Shown here: in pieces, positions 1-6,742 of the stretch | How the letters are laid out: each line of letters begins with the position of its first letter | Numbering within the stretch: the first letter of the stretch is position 1 | Assembly: GCA_035583355.1 (NCBI GenBank) | Contig: DATEZQ010000007.1 | Span: 1 to 35,717 of the forward strand | DNA from: Candidatus Paceibacterota bacterium | GTDB lineage: Bacteria; Patescibacteriota; Minisyncoccia; Phycocordibacterales; UBA6899 | Reading direction: 5' to 3' | DNA length: 35,717 nucleotides | The notes under the pieces: generated by a model | Told to the model about the DNA's origin: nothing | Seen by the model: only the letters and a program-made list of their open reading frames with translations | Database searches by the model: none | Translations under genes and position numbers: made by a program

Positions 1-35
1 CGCAAGAGCGCACTGAATAAGATATATCTGATACT

Positions 36-252
36 AGGGGGAGCCGAAAAACCGTTCCGGTTTTTGACTCTTGGAACGCTACGCGTGCAAAACCAGAGTC
101 CGGGCCTTGGCACGGCTCACAAAGTAGTTTAAGTGCGGGGCACTTAAACTACTAAGTGGCCGTCGCCACGACTCGCCGACCGTGCACGCGGCTGGATTTA
201 TCACGAGCGAAGCTCGGATAAAATCTGCGCCGGGTGACAGTACCCGGCTCCG
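36..252 (+). ncRNA. GC-rich structured element, possible non-coding RNA of unknown class
   Basis: This stretch is visibly more GC-rich than the genes around it and folds extensively. A perfect 14-bp hairpin lies at 123-136/140-153 with loop GGG. It is extended by 118-120/156-158, 112-116/159-163 and 109-111/165-167. Further pairings are 195-202/217-225 capped by 204-208/212-216, an 8-bp long-range match at 82-89/183-190, and a short hairpin at 47-53/59-65. A segment at 97-104 can pair with 243-249 around one bulged T, but this competes with a local 7-bp hairpin at 229-235/242-248. A weak -10-like TACTAG at 32-37 and the shared terminator at 289-312 would fit a plus-strand transcript. Strand and class are inferred. 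No protein gene is supported, although one frame is open from base 1 to a TAA at 130-132. It could instead be an intergenic fold with no product. Confidence 0.35.
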
Positions 253-255
253 TCT

Positions 256-341
256 TTCAAGTCCCGTCTCCGGTCGCAGTGGCAAAAGAAAAAAGAGCTT
301 TCGCTCTTTTTTCTGCCACTGTGCCGGAGGCGGGACTTGAA
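256..341. repeat. Imperfect inverted duplication containing a tRNA-Leu 3' end and terminator
   Basis: The left arm 256-298 and the right arm 303-341 are near-copies in opposite orientation around a 4-base loop. Both arms read TTCAAGTCCCG, then one variable base, then CTCCGG, then (after a short variable stretch) CAGTGGC and an A-rich run ending in AAAAAAGAGC. The right arm is the T-loop, the 3' side of the T and acceptor stems, and the terminator of the tRNA-Leu gene. The left arm is therefore a degenerate copy of the same tRNA tail on the other strand. It lacks a matching 5' half of the T stem and cannot be a tRNA by itself. Either an inverted duplication of the tRNA tail or a gene-conversion event would explain it. 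Confidence 0.8.
289..312. terminator. Bidirectional intrinsic terminator
   Basis: A perfect 10-bp stem AAAAAAGAGC/GCTCTTTTTT with a 4-base loop (TTTC on plus, GAAA on minus) has a T run on either side. On the minus strand it ends tRNA-Leu. On the plus strand it would end any transcript of the structured element to its left. Confidence 0.8.
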
Positions 342-402
342 CCCGCACATCTTTCGATACTCGATTTTGAGTCGAGCGCGGCTACCATTACGCCACTCCG
401 GC
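322..402 (-). tRNA. tRNA-Leu (anticodon CAA)
   Basis: Read on the minus strand, the acceptor stem GCCGGAG pairs with CTCCGGC, followed by discriminator A. The anticodon stem CTCGA/TCGAG holds the loop CTCAAAA, which gives anticodon CAA (codon UUG). The T arm is GCGGG-TTCAAGT-CCCGC. The extra arm is long (TATC-GAAA-GATG), as expected of a class II leucine tRNA. CCA is not encoded. A TGCTATACT promoter box ends 9 bases upstream of the 5' end, and the hairpin at 289-312 terminates it. Confidence 0.95.
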
Positions 403-411
403 AATGGGGGC

Positions 412-420
412 AGTATAGCA
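412..420 (-). promoter_or_regulatory. Extended -10 promoter of tRNA-Leu
   Basis: The minus strand reads TGCTATACT, ending 9 bases before the mature tRNA 5' end. A tRNA transcript must start between the box and the gene, so this site calibrates the box-to-start distance used for the protein genes in this window. Confidence 0.7.
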
Positions 421-445
421 AAAAATGATGAAACCGCAATTCCTG

Positions 446-473
446 TTGCTTGGCTGGTGAAAATACGTATAAT
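446..473 (+). promoter_or_regulatory. Sigma-70-type promoter of the small membrane peptide
   Basis: A consensus -10 TATAAT lies at 468-473. A partial -35 TTGCTT lies at 446-451 with a 16-base spacer. The start codon is 25 bases downstream of the -10, leaving room for the leader and SD site of the next gene. Confidence 0.55.
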
Positions 474-498
474 CGGTTCAGTGTTACTCGGAGGTCAT

Positions 499-627
499 AT
501 GTTATTTCCCCCGCGTTTGTTCGAAGATGCCGACAAGCCGAACACGTCGGCTTATCGATTCTGGGAGCGCGCCGCTGAGGTGGCGTTCACTGTGATCGTG
601 GTCGGTGTCATGTTCATGCTCGATTAG
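499..627 (+). CDS. Small single-span membrane protein, 42 residues
   Basis: This short gene starts at ATG 499, behind a GGAGG at 490-494 and a promoter at 446-473, and ends in TAG just before a strong terminator at 646-670. It is therefore an independent one-gene transcription unit. The product has a polar N-terminal half with several charged residues (about 1-26) and one hydrophobic segment at its C-terminus (about residues 27-41, rich in V, I, F and M). It may be a tail-anchored peptide or a small regulator. No family is recognised. The longer reading frame that begins further upstream runs antisense through the tRNA and is not the real start. SD use is unusual here, because most neighbours lack one. 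Confidence 0.6.
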   Translation: MLFPPRLFEDADKPNTSAYRFWERAAEVAFTVIVVGVMFMLD

Positions 628-645
628 TAAAAGTACGTACTTTGT

Positions 646-670
646 AAAGGCCGGCAAGTCCGGCCTTTTT
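646..670 (+). terminator. Intrinsic terminator after the 42-residue gene
   Basis: The stem AAAGGCCGG/CCGGCCTTT has a 5-base loop (CAAGT) and is followed by T residues. Confidence 0.85.
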
Positions 671-706
671 GCACCTTTTATGCACAGTGCAAGAAGGTCA
701 AACACC

Positions 707-715
707 TGCTACAAT
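707..715 (+). promoter_or_regulatory. Extended -10 promoter of parB (leaderless type)
   Basis: TGCTACAAT ends 6 bases before the parB ATG at 722. No SD site and no convincing -35 are visible. Confidence 0.6.
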
Positions 716-721
716 GCACCC

Positions 722-2005
722 ATGTCTGAGTTCGTAAATAACACAATTTTCTGGGTAGAAGTCGAAAAGATCCATCCGAATCCATACCAGCCACGAAAGG
801 AATTTGATGAACGCCATTTGAGTGATCTTGCTGACTCCATTCGTATGTATGGTATCCTCCAGCCACTAACCGTAACTCGTAAGGAGAATATCATAGAGGA
901 TGGCGGTATGACCGTCGAGTATGAGCTTATTGCAGGTGAGCGTCGTTTGCGCGCAAGTAAACTTGCAGGGCTTACGCAGGTTCCCGTCCTTATTCAGCAA
1001 GGTTTTGTTGACCCGAAGCTCAAGCTTGAACTTGCCATTATTGAGAACCTTCAGCGTGAAGACCTCAATCCTGTTGATCGCGCATTGTCATTCGCACGTC
1101 TTGCTAATGAGTTTTCTTTGAAGCATGCGGAGATTGCTAAGAAGGTTGGTAAGAGTCGTGAATATGTCTCAAACAGCCTTCGTCTATTAGCGCTTCCTCA
1201 AGATATCATGACTGCGCTCCAGACCGGAAAGATCTCTGAGGGCCACGCACGTCCGCTCCTTATGCTTAATGACAGGCAGGCGGAACAGTCAACACTCTTC
1301 AAAGAGATCCTCTGGAAGAAGCTTACGGTGCGTGAGGCGGAACAAGTGGCTCGTCATGTTGCAAAAGAGAAGACTCGAAAGAAAGTGAACATCGATCCAA
1401 AGCTGACTCGTATGGAAGCAGAGCTTGAGGAGTCGCTTGGTACTCGGGTGCATATCGAAGCTAAAGAGAAGGGCGGACGCCTTGTCATTGATTTCTTTGC
1501 TGCCGAGGATGTGCAAGCACTCATCGATCGTATTAATGCCCGCAATGCGCTCGCAGACGCACGTGCGCTACGCGATGGCATTATGGGTGCAGGGAAGCGC
1601 GAGATGGAGAATATCCAAGGTGCAACCCCAATTCGTTTCGAGGCATCACCAGCTCCTACGCCAGCGGTGCTTGAGACAACGGTTATAGCTTCTGCTGCTG
1701 CGAGCTATCCTGCATATGGTACATATCAGCGCGATGCCGAATCTCATACACATCCTGAAACTTCAATCCCTCAGGCATTCCATCAGGTTGATGCTCCTGC
1801 AGTCGATACGCCGCACTATATTGAGGAGCAGCCTGTATATCCTGTAAGTGATTCGGTATCTGAGGCTATCTCTGAGGTTATTCCACAAGAATTATTTAAG
1901 GGTTCAGAAATAGAAGAGCCACTTGATGATCGCAGTTCGCATGAGCAGCGTGCATCACTTGATTCCGATGAAGACCTCTATTCTGTAAGTGGATTCAATA
2001 TTTAA
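722..2005 (+). CDS. parB: ParB/Spo0J/Noc-type chromosome partitioning protein
   Basis: ParB proteins bind parS sites and, as CTP-dependent DNA clamps, help segregate the replication origin region. The 427-residue product has the N-terminal ParB nuclease-like/CTPase fold with HPNPYQPRK near residue 18, the CTP-binding GERRLRAS motif at 72-79 and ENLQREDLNP at 108-117. A helix-turn-helix region (about 130-160) follows. After about residue 285 comes a low-complexity tail rich in A, P, E and S, longer than in typical ParB. The start at 722 is preferred because a TGCTACAAT box ends 6 bases upstream; the frame is open further upstream but overlaps the preceding terminator. No parA and no parS-like palindrome were seen in the window. 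It ends in a terminator shared with the convergent rsh gene. Confidence 0.9.
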   Translation: MSEFVNNTIFWVEVEKIHPNPYQPRKEFDERHLSDLADSIRMYGILQPLTVTRKENIIEDGGMTVEYELIAGERRLRASKLAGLTQVPVLIQQGFVDPKLKLELAIIENLQREDLNPVDRALSFARLANEFSLKHAEIAKKVGKSREYVSNSLRLLALPQDIMTALQTGKISEGHARPLLMLNDRQAEQSTLFKEILWKKLTVREAEQVARHVAKEKTRKKVNIDPKLTRMEAELEESLGTRVHIEAKEKGGRLVIDFFAAEDVQALIDRINARNALADARALRDGIMGAGKREMENIQGATPIRFEASPAPTPAVLETTVIASAAASYPAYGTYQRDAESHTHPETSIPQAFHQVDAPAVDTPHYIEEQPVYPVSDSVSEAISEVIPQELFKGSEIEEPLDDRSSHEQRASLDSDEDLYSVSGFNI

Positions 2006-2028
2006 AAAACACCCAATGGGTGTTTTTT
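2004..2028. terminator. Bidirectional terminator between parB and rsh
   Basis: AAAAAACACCC pairs perfectly with GGGTGTTTTTT around a 3-base loop. It overlaps the parB stop codon and serves the convergent rsh gene from the other strand. Confidence 0.9.
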
Positions 2029-2030
2029 GT

Positions 2031-3479
2031 TTAGAGAGAAATTTGCTGTGCCGCTAATGCTTGTCTAATATGCCTCTTTGCTAGTGTGGTCTTCGCATAG
2101 TCAAGCCATTTTTTAGATGGTTTTGCCGAACGCTTCGTCTCGATATCAACGATATCTCCATAACGTAGTACTGTATCAAGCGAAACAAGCTTTCCATTTA
2201 CTTTTGCTCCTGCGACATGGTCACCAATGTCAGAGTGGATTGCGTACGCAAAGTCGATAGCGGTAGAGTTGATAGGGAGGTCGACGACATCGCCCTGCGG
2301 GGTGAAGGTGAAGACACGATCCTCGAAGAAATCCGTACGCAATGCTTGCATGTAGTCTCCAGACTCAGCAGCTTTTTGGAGCTTGCCGACCTCTTTCACC
2401 CAAGCAAACTTCGATGGCAACGACTTTCCTGCCTTTTGTGATTCCTCCTTATAGACGAAGTGTGCTGCGACTCCAAGTGCTGCTTCCTGGTCCATCTCCG
2501 GTGTGCGGATCTGAATCTCGAGACAACTTCCATCTCCAGTAAACACTGTGGTGTGGAGTGACTGGTAGCCGTTCGGTTTTGGGAATGCGATGTAGTCCTT
2601 GATGCGGCCGGGGAGTGGTCTCCAGATAGAGTGCGCAATCCCAAGTGTACGATAACAATCACCGATATTCGGCACGATGATACGGATAGCGAGAATATCG
2701 TAAATGCTGTCGATATTCATGTCATGCTTCAGGAGCTTCTTGTAGAGGCTATACGTACGCTTTGAACGGAATGATCCACGGATATCGGTAATACCATTCT
2801 TCGCAAGTTCCATCTGCATCATGCGATACATCTTCTCAATGCGTTGCTCATTGTTTTTGAGATGAGTCGCTACAATGCCCTCTACCTTTTTGTACTCCTC
2901 GGGATAAGCATAAGGAAATGCATAGTCTTCAAGAAGACCTTTTATTGATCCGATTGAAAGTCGGTTCGCAATTGGAGCATAGATTTCGAGTGTTTCCAGT
3001 GCAATACGTTCACGCTTGTGTTCAGGGACATATTTGAGCGTAGAAACATTATGCAAACGATCCGCAAGCTTGATAATGATCACACGGATATCTTTTGCAG
3101 TAGCGATAAGCAATTTGCGGAGTGACTCGACGTGGCGTTCCACTCCACGATACTTGAGTTTTCCAAGCTTTGTAACTCCTTGAATGAGTGCGAGTACTTC
3201 AACTCCGAATTCCGAGATAATATCTTCGTCAGTACGCGCTGCATCCTCGATGACATCGTGCAAGAGGCCTGCACAAATGACCTTTGCATCCATACCCATT
3301 TCAGCGAGGGTGAGTCCTACTGCAGAGACGTGCACAAAATACGGCGCTCCAGAATAGCGTTTCTGGCCACCGTGTGCAGTCTGTGCATAGTCATACGCGC
3401 GAGCGACCAGTCCATGGTCCTCGTTTGTGCGACTGCGCATCACGTCGAGAATTTCAGATAGGGGCGTGATGTGTTCCAT
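2031..3479 (-). CDS. RelA/SpoT homologue, (p)ppGpp synthetase/hydrolase
   Basis: This enzyme makes and degrades the stringent-response alarmone (p)ppGpp. The 482-residue product has an HD hydrolase domain with HDVIED at 74-79 and LADRLHN at 138-144. The synthetase domain follows, with Asp261, the G-loop RIKDYIAFPKPNGYQSLHT at 292-310 and EIQIRT at 321-326. A TGS domain lies at about 388-450. The RIKD form of the RXKD motif and the intact HD residues suggest a bifunctional enzyme. It stops after the TGS domain, so the C-terminal ACT region of long Rel proteins is missing. The start at 3479 (MEHITPLS) is preferred over an ATG 18 bases further upstream because a TATATT box ends 6 bases before it. 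Confidence 0.93.
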   Translation of the reverse strand: MEHITPLSEILDVMRSRTNEDHGLVARAYDYAQTAHGGQKRYSGAPYFVHVSAVGLTLAEMGMDAKVICAGLLHDVIEDAARTDEDIISEFGVEVLALIQGVTKLGKLKYRGVERHVESLRKLLIATAKDIRVIIIKLADRLHNVSTLKYVPEHKRERIALETLEIYAPIANRLSIGSIKGLLEDYAFPYAYPEEYKKVEGIVATHLKNNEQRIEKMYRMMQMELAKNGITDIRGSFRSKRTYSLYKKLLKHDMNIDSIYDILAIRIIVPNIGDCYRTLGIAHSIWRPLPGRIKDYIAFPKPNGYQSLHTTVFTGDGSCLEIQIRTPEMDQEAALGVAAHFVYKEESQKAGKSLPSKFAWVKEVGKLQKAAESGDYMQALRTDFFEDRVFTFTPQGDVVDLPINSTAIDFAYAIHSDIGDHVAGAKVNGKLVSLDTVLRYGDIVDIETKRSAKPSKKWLDYAKTTLAKRHIRQALAAQQISL

Positions 3480-3485
3480 GTTCCC

Positions 3486-3491
3486 AATATA
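3486..3491 (-). promoter_or_regulatory. -10 box of rsh (leaderless type)
   Basis: The minus strand reads TATATT, ending 6 bases before ATG 3479. There is no SD site. Confidence 0.5.
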
Positions 3492-3533
3492 CAGCAATAT
3501 GTCTTTTGTGAGAAGTAAAAATATTGATAGCTA

Positions 3534-3576
3534 AAATAAAGAAAAAACAGCCTATTCGGCTGCTTTTTCTTTATTT
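3534..3576 (-). terminator. Terminator overlapping the 3' end of topA
   Basis: A hairpin pairs CAGCC (3548-3552) with GGCTG (3558-3562). It continues through A-rich and T-rich flanks, AAATAAAG against CTTTATTT. The topA stop codon (3552-3554) lies at the loop, so the last codons form one arm. Confidence 0.7.
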
Positions 3577-5759
3577 AGCTTGTGAGGATTGTGCATTGGG
3601 CACGTCTTTACACTACAGCGCTCAGGAATCGTCTTTGTACCAGTCATCATAAGAGCTCCACAGATGGGGCACTTATTTCCTGTCGGCTTCGTTTTGATGG
3701 CATGTTTACAATCAGGATAATTGCTACACGACCAGAAGAATCCGAAACGTCCTTTACGCTCTATCATTTCTCCTTTACCGCAAACGTCACATTTGACGCC
3801 ACTGCTTTTTACTGGGTTCAGTGTTGGGTCATTCTTGATGTACTTACACTTTGGGTAAGTAGAACAAGCGATGAATTTTCCGAAACGTCCACTGCGCTCG
3901 ACAAGGTCGCCCTTTTCACATTTTGGGCATTTCTCGCCCGTAGGCTTTGGGCCTTCGATAACTTCGCCTGCTTCAGTGCGTGCACCATCACAAGTAGGGA
4001 AGTTCGCACATGAAAGGAACTTTCCTGACTTACTGAGCTTGATAATCATCGGACCATCACACTTTGGACAGTGGATGTTTTCGTCAGCATCTCCGAGGTT
4101 TGTCACCTTTGGAATTTTATCCTTCGCCTTAACGGCTTCGTGGAATGCTGTATAAAACTCAGTCATTACAGGCACATATTTGCGTGAACCGTCTGCGAGA
4201 TCATCAAGCTCTTGCTCCATTTCAGCAGTAAAAGTGTCGCTGATGTATTTTGCAAAGTGCTCCTCGAGGAACGAAGACACAACGTCCCCGGTATCTGTAG
4301 GCTTAAGTGACTTGTTTTCCTTTTCGACATATCCGCGGTCGACAATTGTTTTGATGATCGCAGCATAGGTCGACGGTCGTCCAATATCGCGCTTCTCAAG
4401 TTCCTTGACGAGTCCTGCCTCAGTATAGCGTCCTGGTGGTTCGGTCTGCTTCTCTTCAACATTAAGCTGCTTAAGCGAAAGCTCATCGCCGACTTTGAGC
4501 TCAGGGAGTGTGACCTCCTCGCCCTCTGCATCGGGGTCTGCCATCAGCCATCCCTTAAAGAGCATGATTGCGCCATTCACGGCAAAGTCTGGGAAATCTT
4601 TCACGCCAACTCCAGCTGATATCTTGGTACGGAGTACGCGTGCATCAGCCATTTGCGATGCCACTGTGCGCTGCCAGATGAGCCTATAGAGCTTCTGTTG
4701 TTCAGGGGTAGTACCACCGGTCTTCTTATGCATGTCCGTAGGGCGAACGGCCTCATGGGCTTCCTGAGCATTCTTTGATTTTGATTTGAATGTGCGAGGG
4801 TGAAGGTAGTCCTTTCCCCAGAGTGATTCGATAGTGCTGAAGATCCCGTGCTGCGCCTCCTTCGAAAGATTCGTCGAGTCTGTACGCATATAGGTGATGA
4901 GACCTACTTCATAAAGTTTCTGTGCAATCTGCATCGTACGTGAAGGGGAGTACCCGAGTCGTGTGGAAGCGGTTTGCTGGAGTGTCGAGGTAGTGAACGG
5001 AGCCTTGGGGCTGCGACTTGCTTCACTTGTTTTAATGTCGCGCACGGTCCAAATCTTTGCCGCCTCACCCTCTTTCCTGATGAATTCCATGCGGTCTTTG
5101 TCGCGTGGCTCCTCGCTACAATCGAGCGTAAGTGGAATCTTTTTGGTGGTCGCAACATCAGCAGAAAGTCGCCAGAATGTTTCTGGTATGAATGCGCGAA
5201 TCTCGCGCTCGCGCTCCATGATGATGCGGAGTGCGGGCGACTGCACGCGACCCGCAGAAAGTCCGTAGCGGACCTTCTTCCAAATGAGGCCAGAGAGATC
5301 ATAGCCAACAAGGCGATCGAGCACGCGTCGCGCCTCCTGCGCCACCTTAAGGTTCATATCTATAGACTGTGGGTGGCTTGCGGCTTCATTGACTGCAGTG
5401 TTTGTGATTTCATGGAACTTGATGCGCTTTGCATCCTTTAGTCCTAGTTCATCGGCAAGGTGCCATGCGATTGCTTCTCCTTCACGGTCGGGGTCGGTTG
5501 CGAGGAAGACCGCCTTGGCCTCCTTTGTGAGTGATTTCAATTCTGAGAGAATCTTCTTTTTGTCAGGTGATACTTCGTAGTGTGGCACAAAACCAGCCTC
5601 GATATCGATGGCTTTTTTGTTTGATTTAGGAAGGTCGCGCACATGTCCGACAGAAGCGCGTACGATATAATCCGCACCAAGGTATTTCTCAATAGTCTTC
5701 GCTTTCGCGGGAGACTCAACGATAACAAGTGTCTTTCCTTTTGCGGACGAGTTGCTCAT
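3552..5759 (-). CDS. topA: DNA topoisomerase I (type IA)
   Basis: This enzyme relaxes negative supercoils through a covalent tyrosine intermediate. The 735-residue protein has the TOPRIM domain at the start (TLVIVESPAKAKTIEKYL, then DPDREGEA at 89-96) and the catalytic tyrosine in LITYMRTDSTNLS (Tyr290). At the C-terminus are four Cys4-type zinc ribbons: CPKCDG...CANFPTC, CPKCEK...CSTYPKC, CDVCGK...CSNYPDC and CPICGA...CSVKTC. The start MSNSSAKG at 5759 is chosen because the family begins just before the TLVIVESPAKA strand; an in-frame ATG lies six codons upstream. It follows dprA by 40 bases on the same strand, the common bacterial dprA-topA order. No SD site is seen. Confidence 0.96.
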   Translation of the reverse strand: MSNSSAKGKTLVIVESPAKAKTIEKYLGADYIVRASVGHVRDLPKSNKKAIDIEAGFVPHYEVSPDKKKILSELKSLTKEAKAVFLATDPDREGEAIAWHLADELGLKDAKRIKFHEITNTAVNEAASHPQSIDMNLKVAQEARRVLDRLVGYDLSGLIWKKVRYGLSAGRVQSPALRIIMEREREIRAFIPETFWRLSADVATTKKIPLTLDCSEEPRDKDRMEFIRKEGEAAKIWTVRDIKTSEASRSPKAPFTTSTLQQTASTRLGYSPSRTMQIAQKLYEVGLITYMRTDSTNLSKEAQHGIFSTIESLWGKDYLHPRTFKSKSKNAQEAHEAVRPTDMHKKTGGTTPEQQKLYRLIWQRTVASQMADARVLRTKISAGVGVKDFPDFAVNGAIMLFKGWLMADPDAEGEEVTLPELKVGDELSLKQLNVEEKQTEPPGRYTEAGLVKELEKRDIGRPSTYAAIIKTIVDRGYVEKENKSLKPTDTGDVVSSFLEEHFAKYISDTFTAEMEQELDDLADGSRKYVPVMTEFYTAFHEAVKAKDKIPKVTNLGDADENIHCPKCDGPMIIKLSKSGKFLSCANFPTCDGARTEAGEVIEGPKPTGEKCPKCEKGDLVERSGRFGKFIACSTYPKCKYIKNDPTLNPVKSSGVKCDVCGKGEMIERKGRFGFFWSCSNYPDCKHAIKTKPTGNKCPICGALMMTGTKTIPERCSVKTCPMHNPHKLNKEKAAE

Positions 5760-5799
5760 GGTGTATATCTGTACCACAGAAATATATTTATAGCAAATG

Positions 5800-6636
5800 T
5801 TAGCAATTTTTTCTTACCATTCCCTGAGCATCAATCTTTATCATTCCATTAAGTTCAAGAAGCGTGATCTCGCTATTCAGCGAAGAAGCAGAAAGACCTG
5901 AGAGTTGCATCAGTTCGTCTTTGTGCATCGGTTGAGTTATGTGCGCAAAGAGTGGGTGTATTGTTGCATTTGTATCTTCATGTTGGGGAATATTCTTGGT
6001 TTGGTCTATACCGATCAGCTTGAGTACCACTGATGCGTTTGTTATGCAGTGTGCTCCTTCTTGGAGAAGAAGATTTGGACCACTTGAAAGAGGGTTGTCT
6101 ATATTTCCGGGAATTGCACCGAGCGGTACATGGAGTGTTTGTGCTGCGCGCGCAGTAATCATTGTGCCCGAATCAATTGTCGACTCGATGATGATCACAA
6201 GGTCAGCGATGCCAGCCATAATGCGATTGCGCACCGGGAATGTCCATGGGGCAGCGGTTTGCGACTCCCATGGAGAGAGTAATGCCCCACCGGCGTCGAT
6301 GATTTGCTCACTAAGGTGCACATTGGTTTTTGGGTAGCGCACTGCTTTGTTAATCCCCGAGCCAGGAAAGGCGATAGTGTGGAGATGCGCATGAAGTGCC
6401 CTTTGGTGGACTAGCGCATCGATACCGAGTGCCATCCCAGAAATAATGGTAATTGGATATCCTTCAAGTCCATCAATAATGGATTTAGTACAGGCAATTC
6501 CATAAGACGAAGGTTTGCGCGTACCGACAATCACGATACGCTTATACTCCGGGGGCGGTAATGCTCCTATAATATAGAGTAGTTCTGGAACTTTTACGCG
6601 CAGGGGGAAATATGTATTCAAATTAACAGAGTGCAT
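5800..6636 (-). CDS. dprA: DNA processing protein DprA (Smf)
   Basis: DprA protects incoming single-stranded DNA during natural transformation and loads RecA on it. The 278-residue product has the Rossmann-like core with VGTRKPSSYG (37-46), SGMALGID (66-73), FPVRNRIMAG (133-142), SGTMITARAA (156-165) and IPGN...SGPN. A C-terminal winged helix (about 220-275) resembles the DprA_WH domain. The N-terminal SAM-like extension of long DprA proteins is absent. The start at 6636 (MHSVNLNTYF) is chosen because a TGATATAGT box ends 7 bases before it; another ATG seven codons upstream would overlap that box. It probably shares a transcript with topA. Confidence 0.93.
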   Translation of the reverse strand: MHSVNLNTYFPLRVKVPELLYIIGALPPPEYKRIVIVGTRKPSSYGIACTKSIIDGLEGYPITIISGMALGIDALVHQRALHAHLHTIAFPGSGINKAVRYPKTNVHLSEQIIDAGGALLSPWESQTAAPWTFPVRNRIMAGIADLVIIIESTIDSGTMITARAAQTLHVPLGAIPGNIDNPLSSGPNLLLQEGAHCITNASVVLKLIGIDQTKNIPQHEDTNATIHPLFAHITQPMHKDELMQLSGLSASSLNSEITLLELNGMIKIDAQGMVRKNC

Positions 6637-6643
6637 TGCTTGT

Positions 6644-6652
6644 ACTATATCA
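6644..6652 (-). promoter_or_regulatory. Extended -10 promoter of dprA (leaderless type)
   Basis: The minus strand reads TGATATAGT, ending 7 bases before ATG 6636. Confidence 0.55.
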
Positions 6653-6724
6653 TGCACTATAGTATCTATCTATGTGCATAGCTGTCTCGTCAGCGAGTCG
6701 TGAATTGGCCTTTTGTGGGGCTTC

Positions 6725-6733
6725 TGCTATAGT
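6725..6733 (+). promoter_or_regulatory. Extended -10 promoter of serS
   Basis: TGCTATAGT ends 9 bases before ATG 6743. No SD site lies in between. It sits back to back with the dprA promoter. Confidence 0.6.
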
Positions 6734-6742
6734 ATAAGGACT

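Noticed and set aside
1-132. Open plus-strand frame from the left edge to a TAA at 130-132
   Set aside because: It could be the end of an upstream gene, but it overlaps the strongly folded element and reads like non-coding translation; too little is visible to support it.
36-285. RNase P RNA or tmRNA
   Set aside because: A P4-like pairing with a bulged T is present, but the other conserved RNase P regions and the usual length are missing. For tmRNA there is no valid T arm or acceptor stem; the TTCAAGT at 256-262 lacks a pairing T stem.
79-348. 89-residue minus-strand reading frame over the structured element and tRNA tail
   Set aside because: It runs through the terminator and the tRNA 3' end and has no start signal; the protein has no recognisable features.
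722-2005. parS site inside or near parB
   Set aside because: No sequence close to TGTTTCACGTGAAACA was seen in the window.
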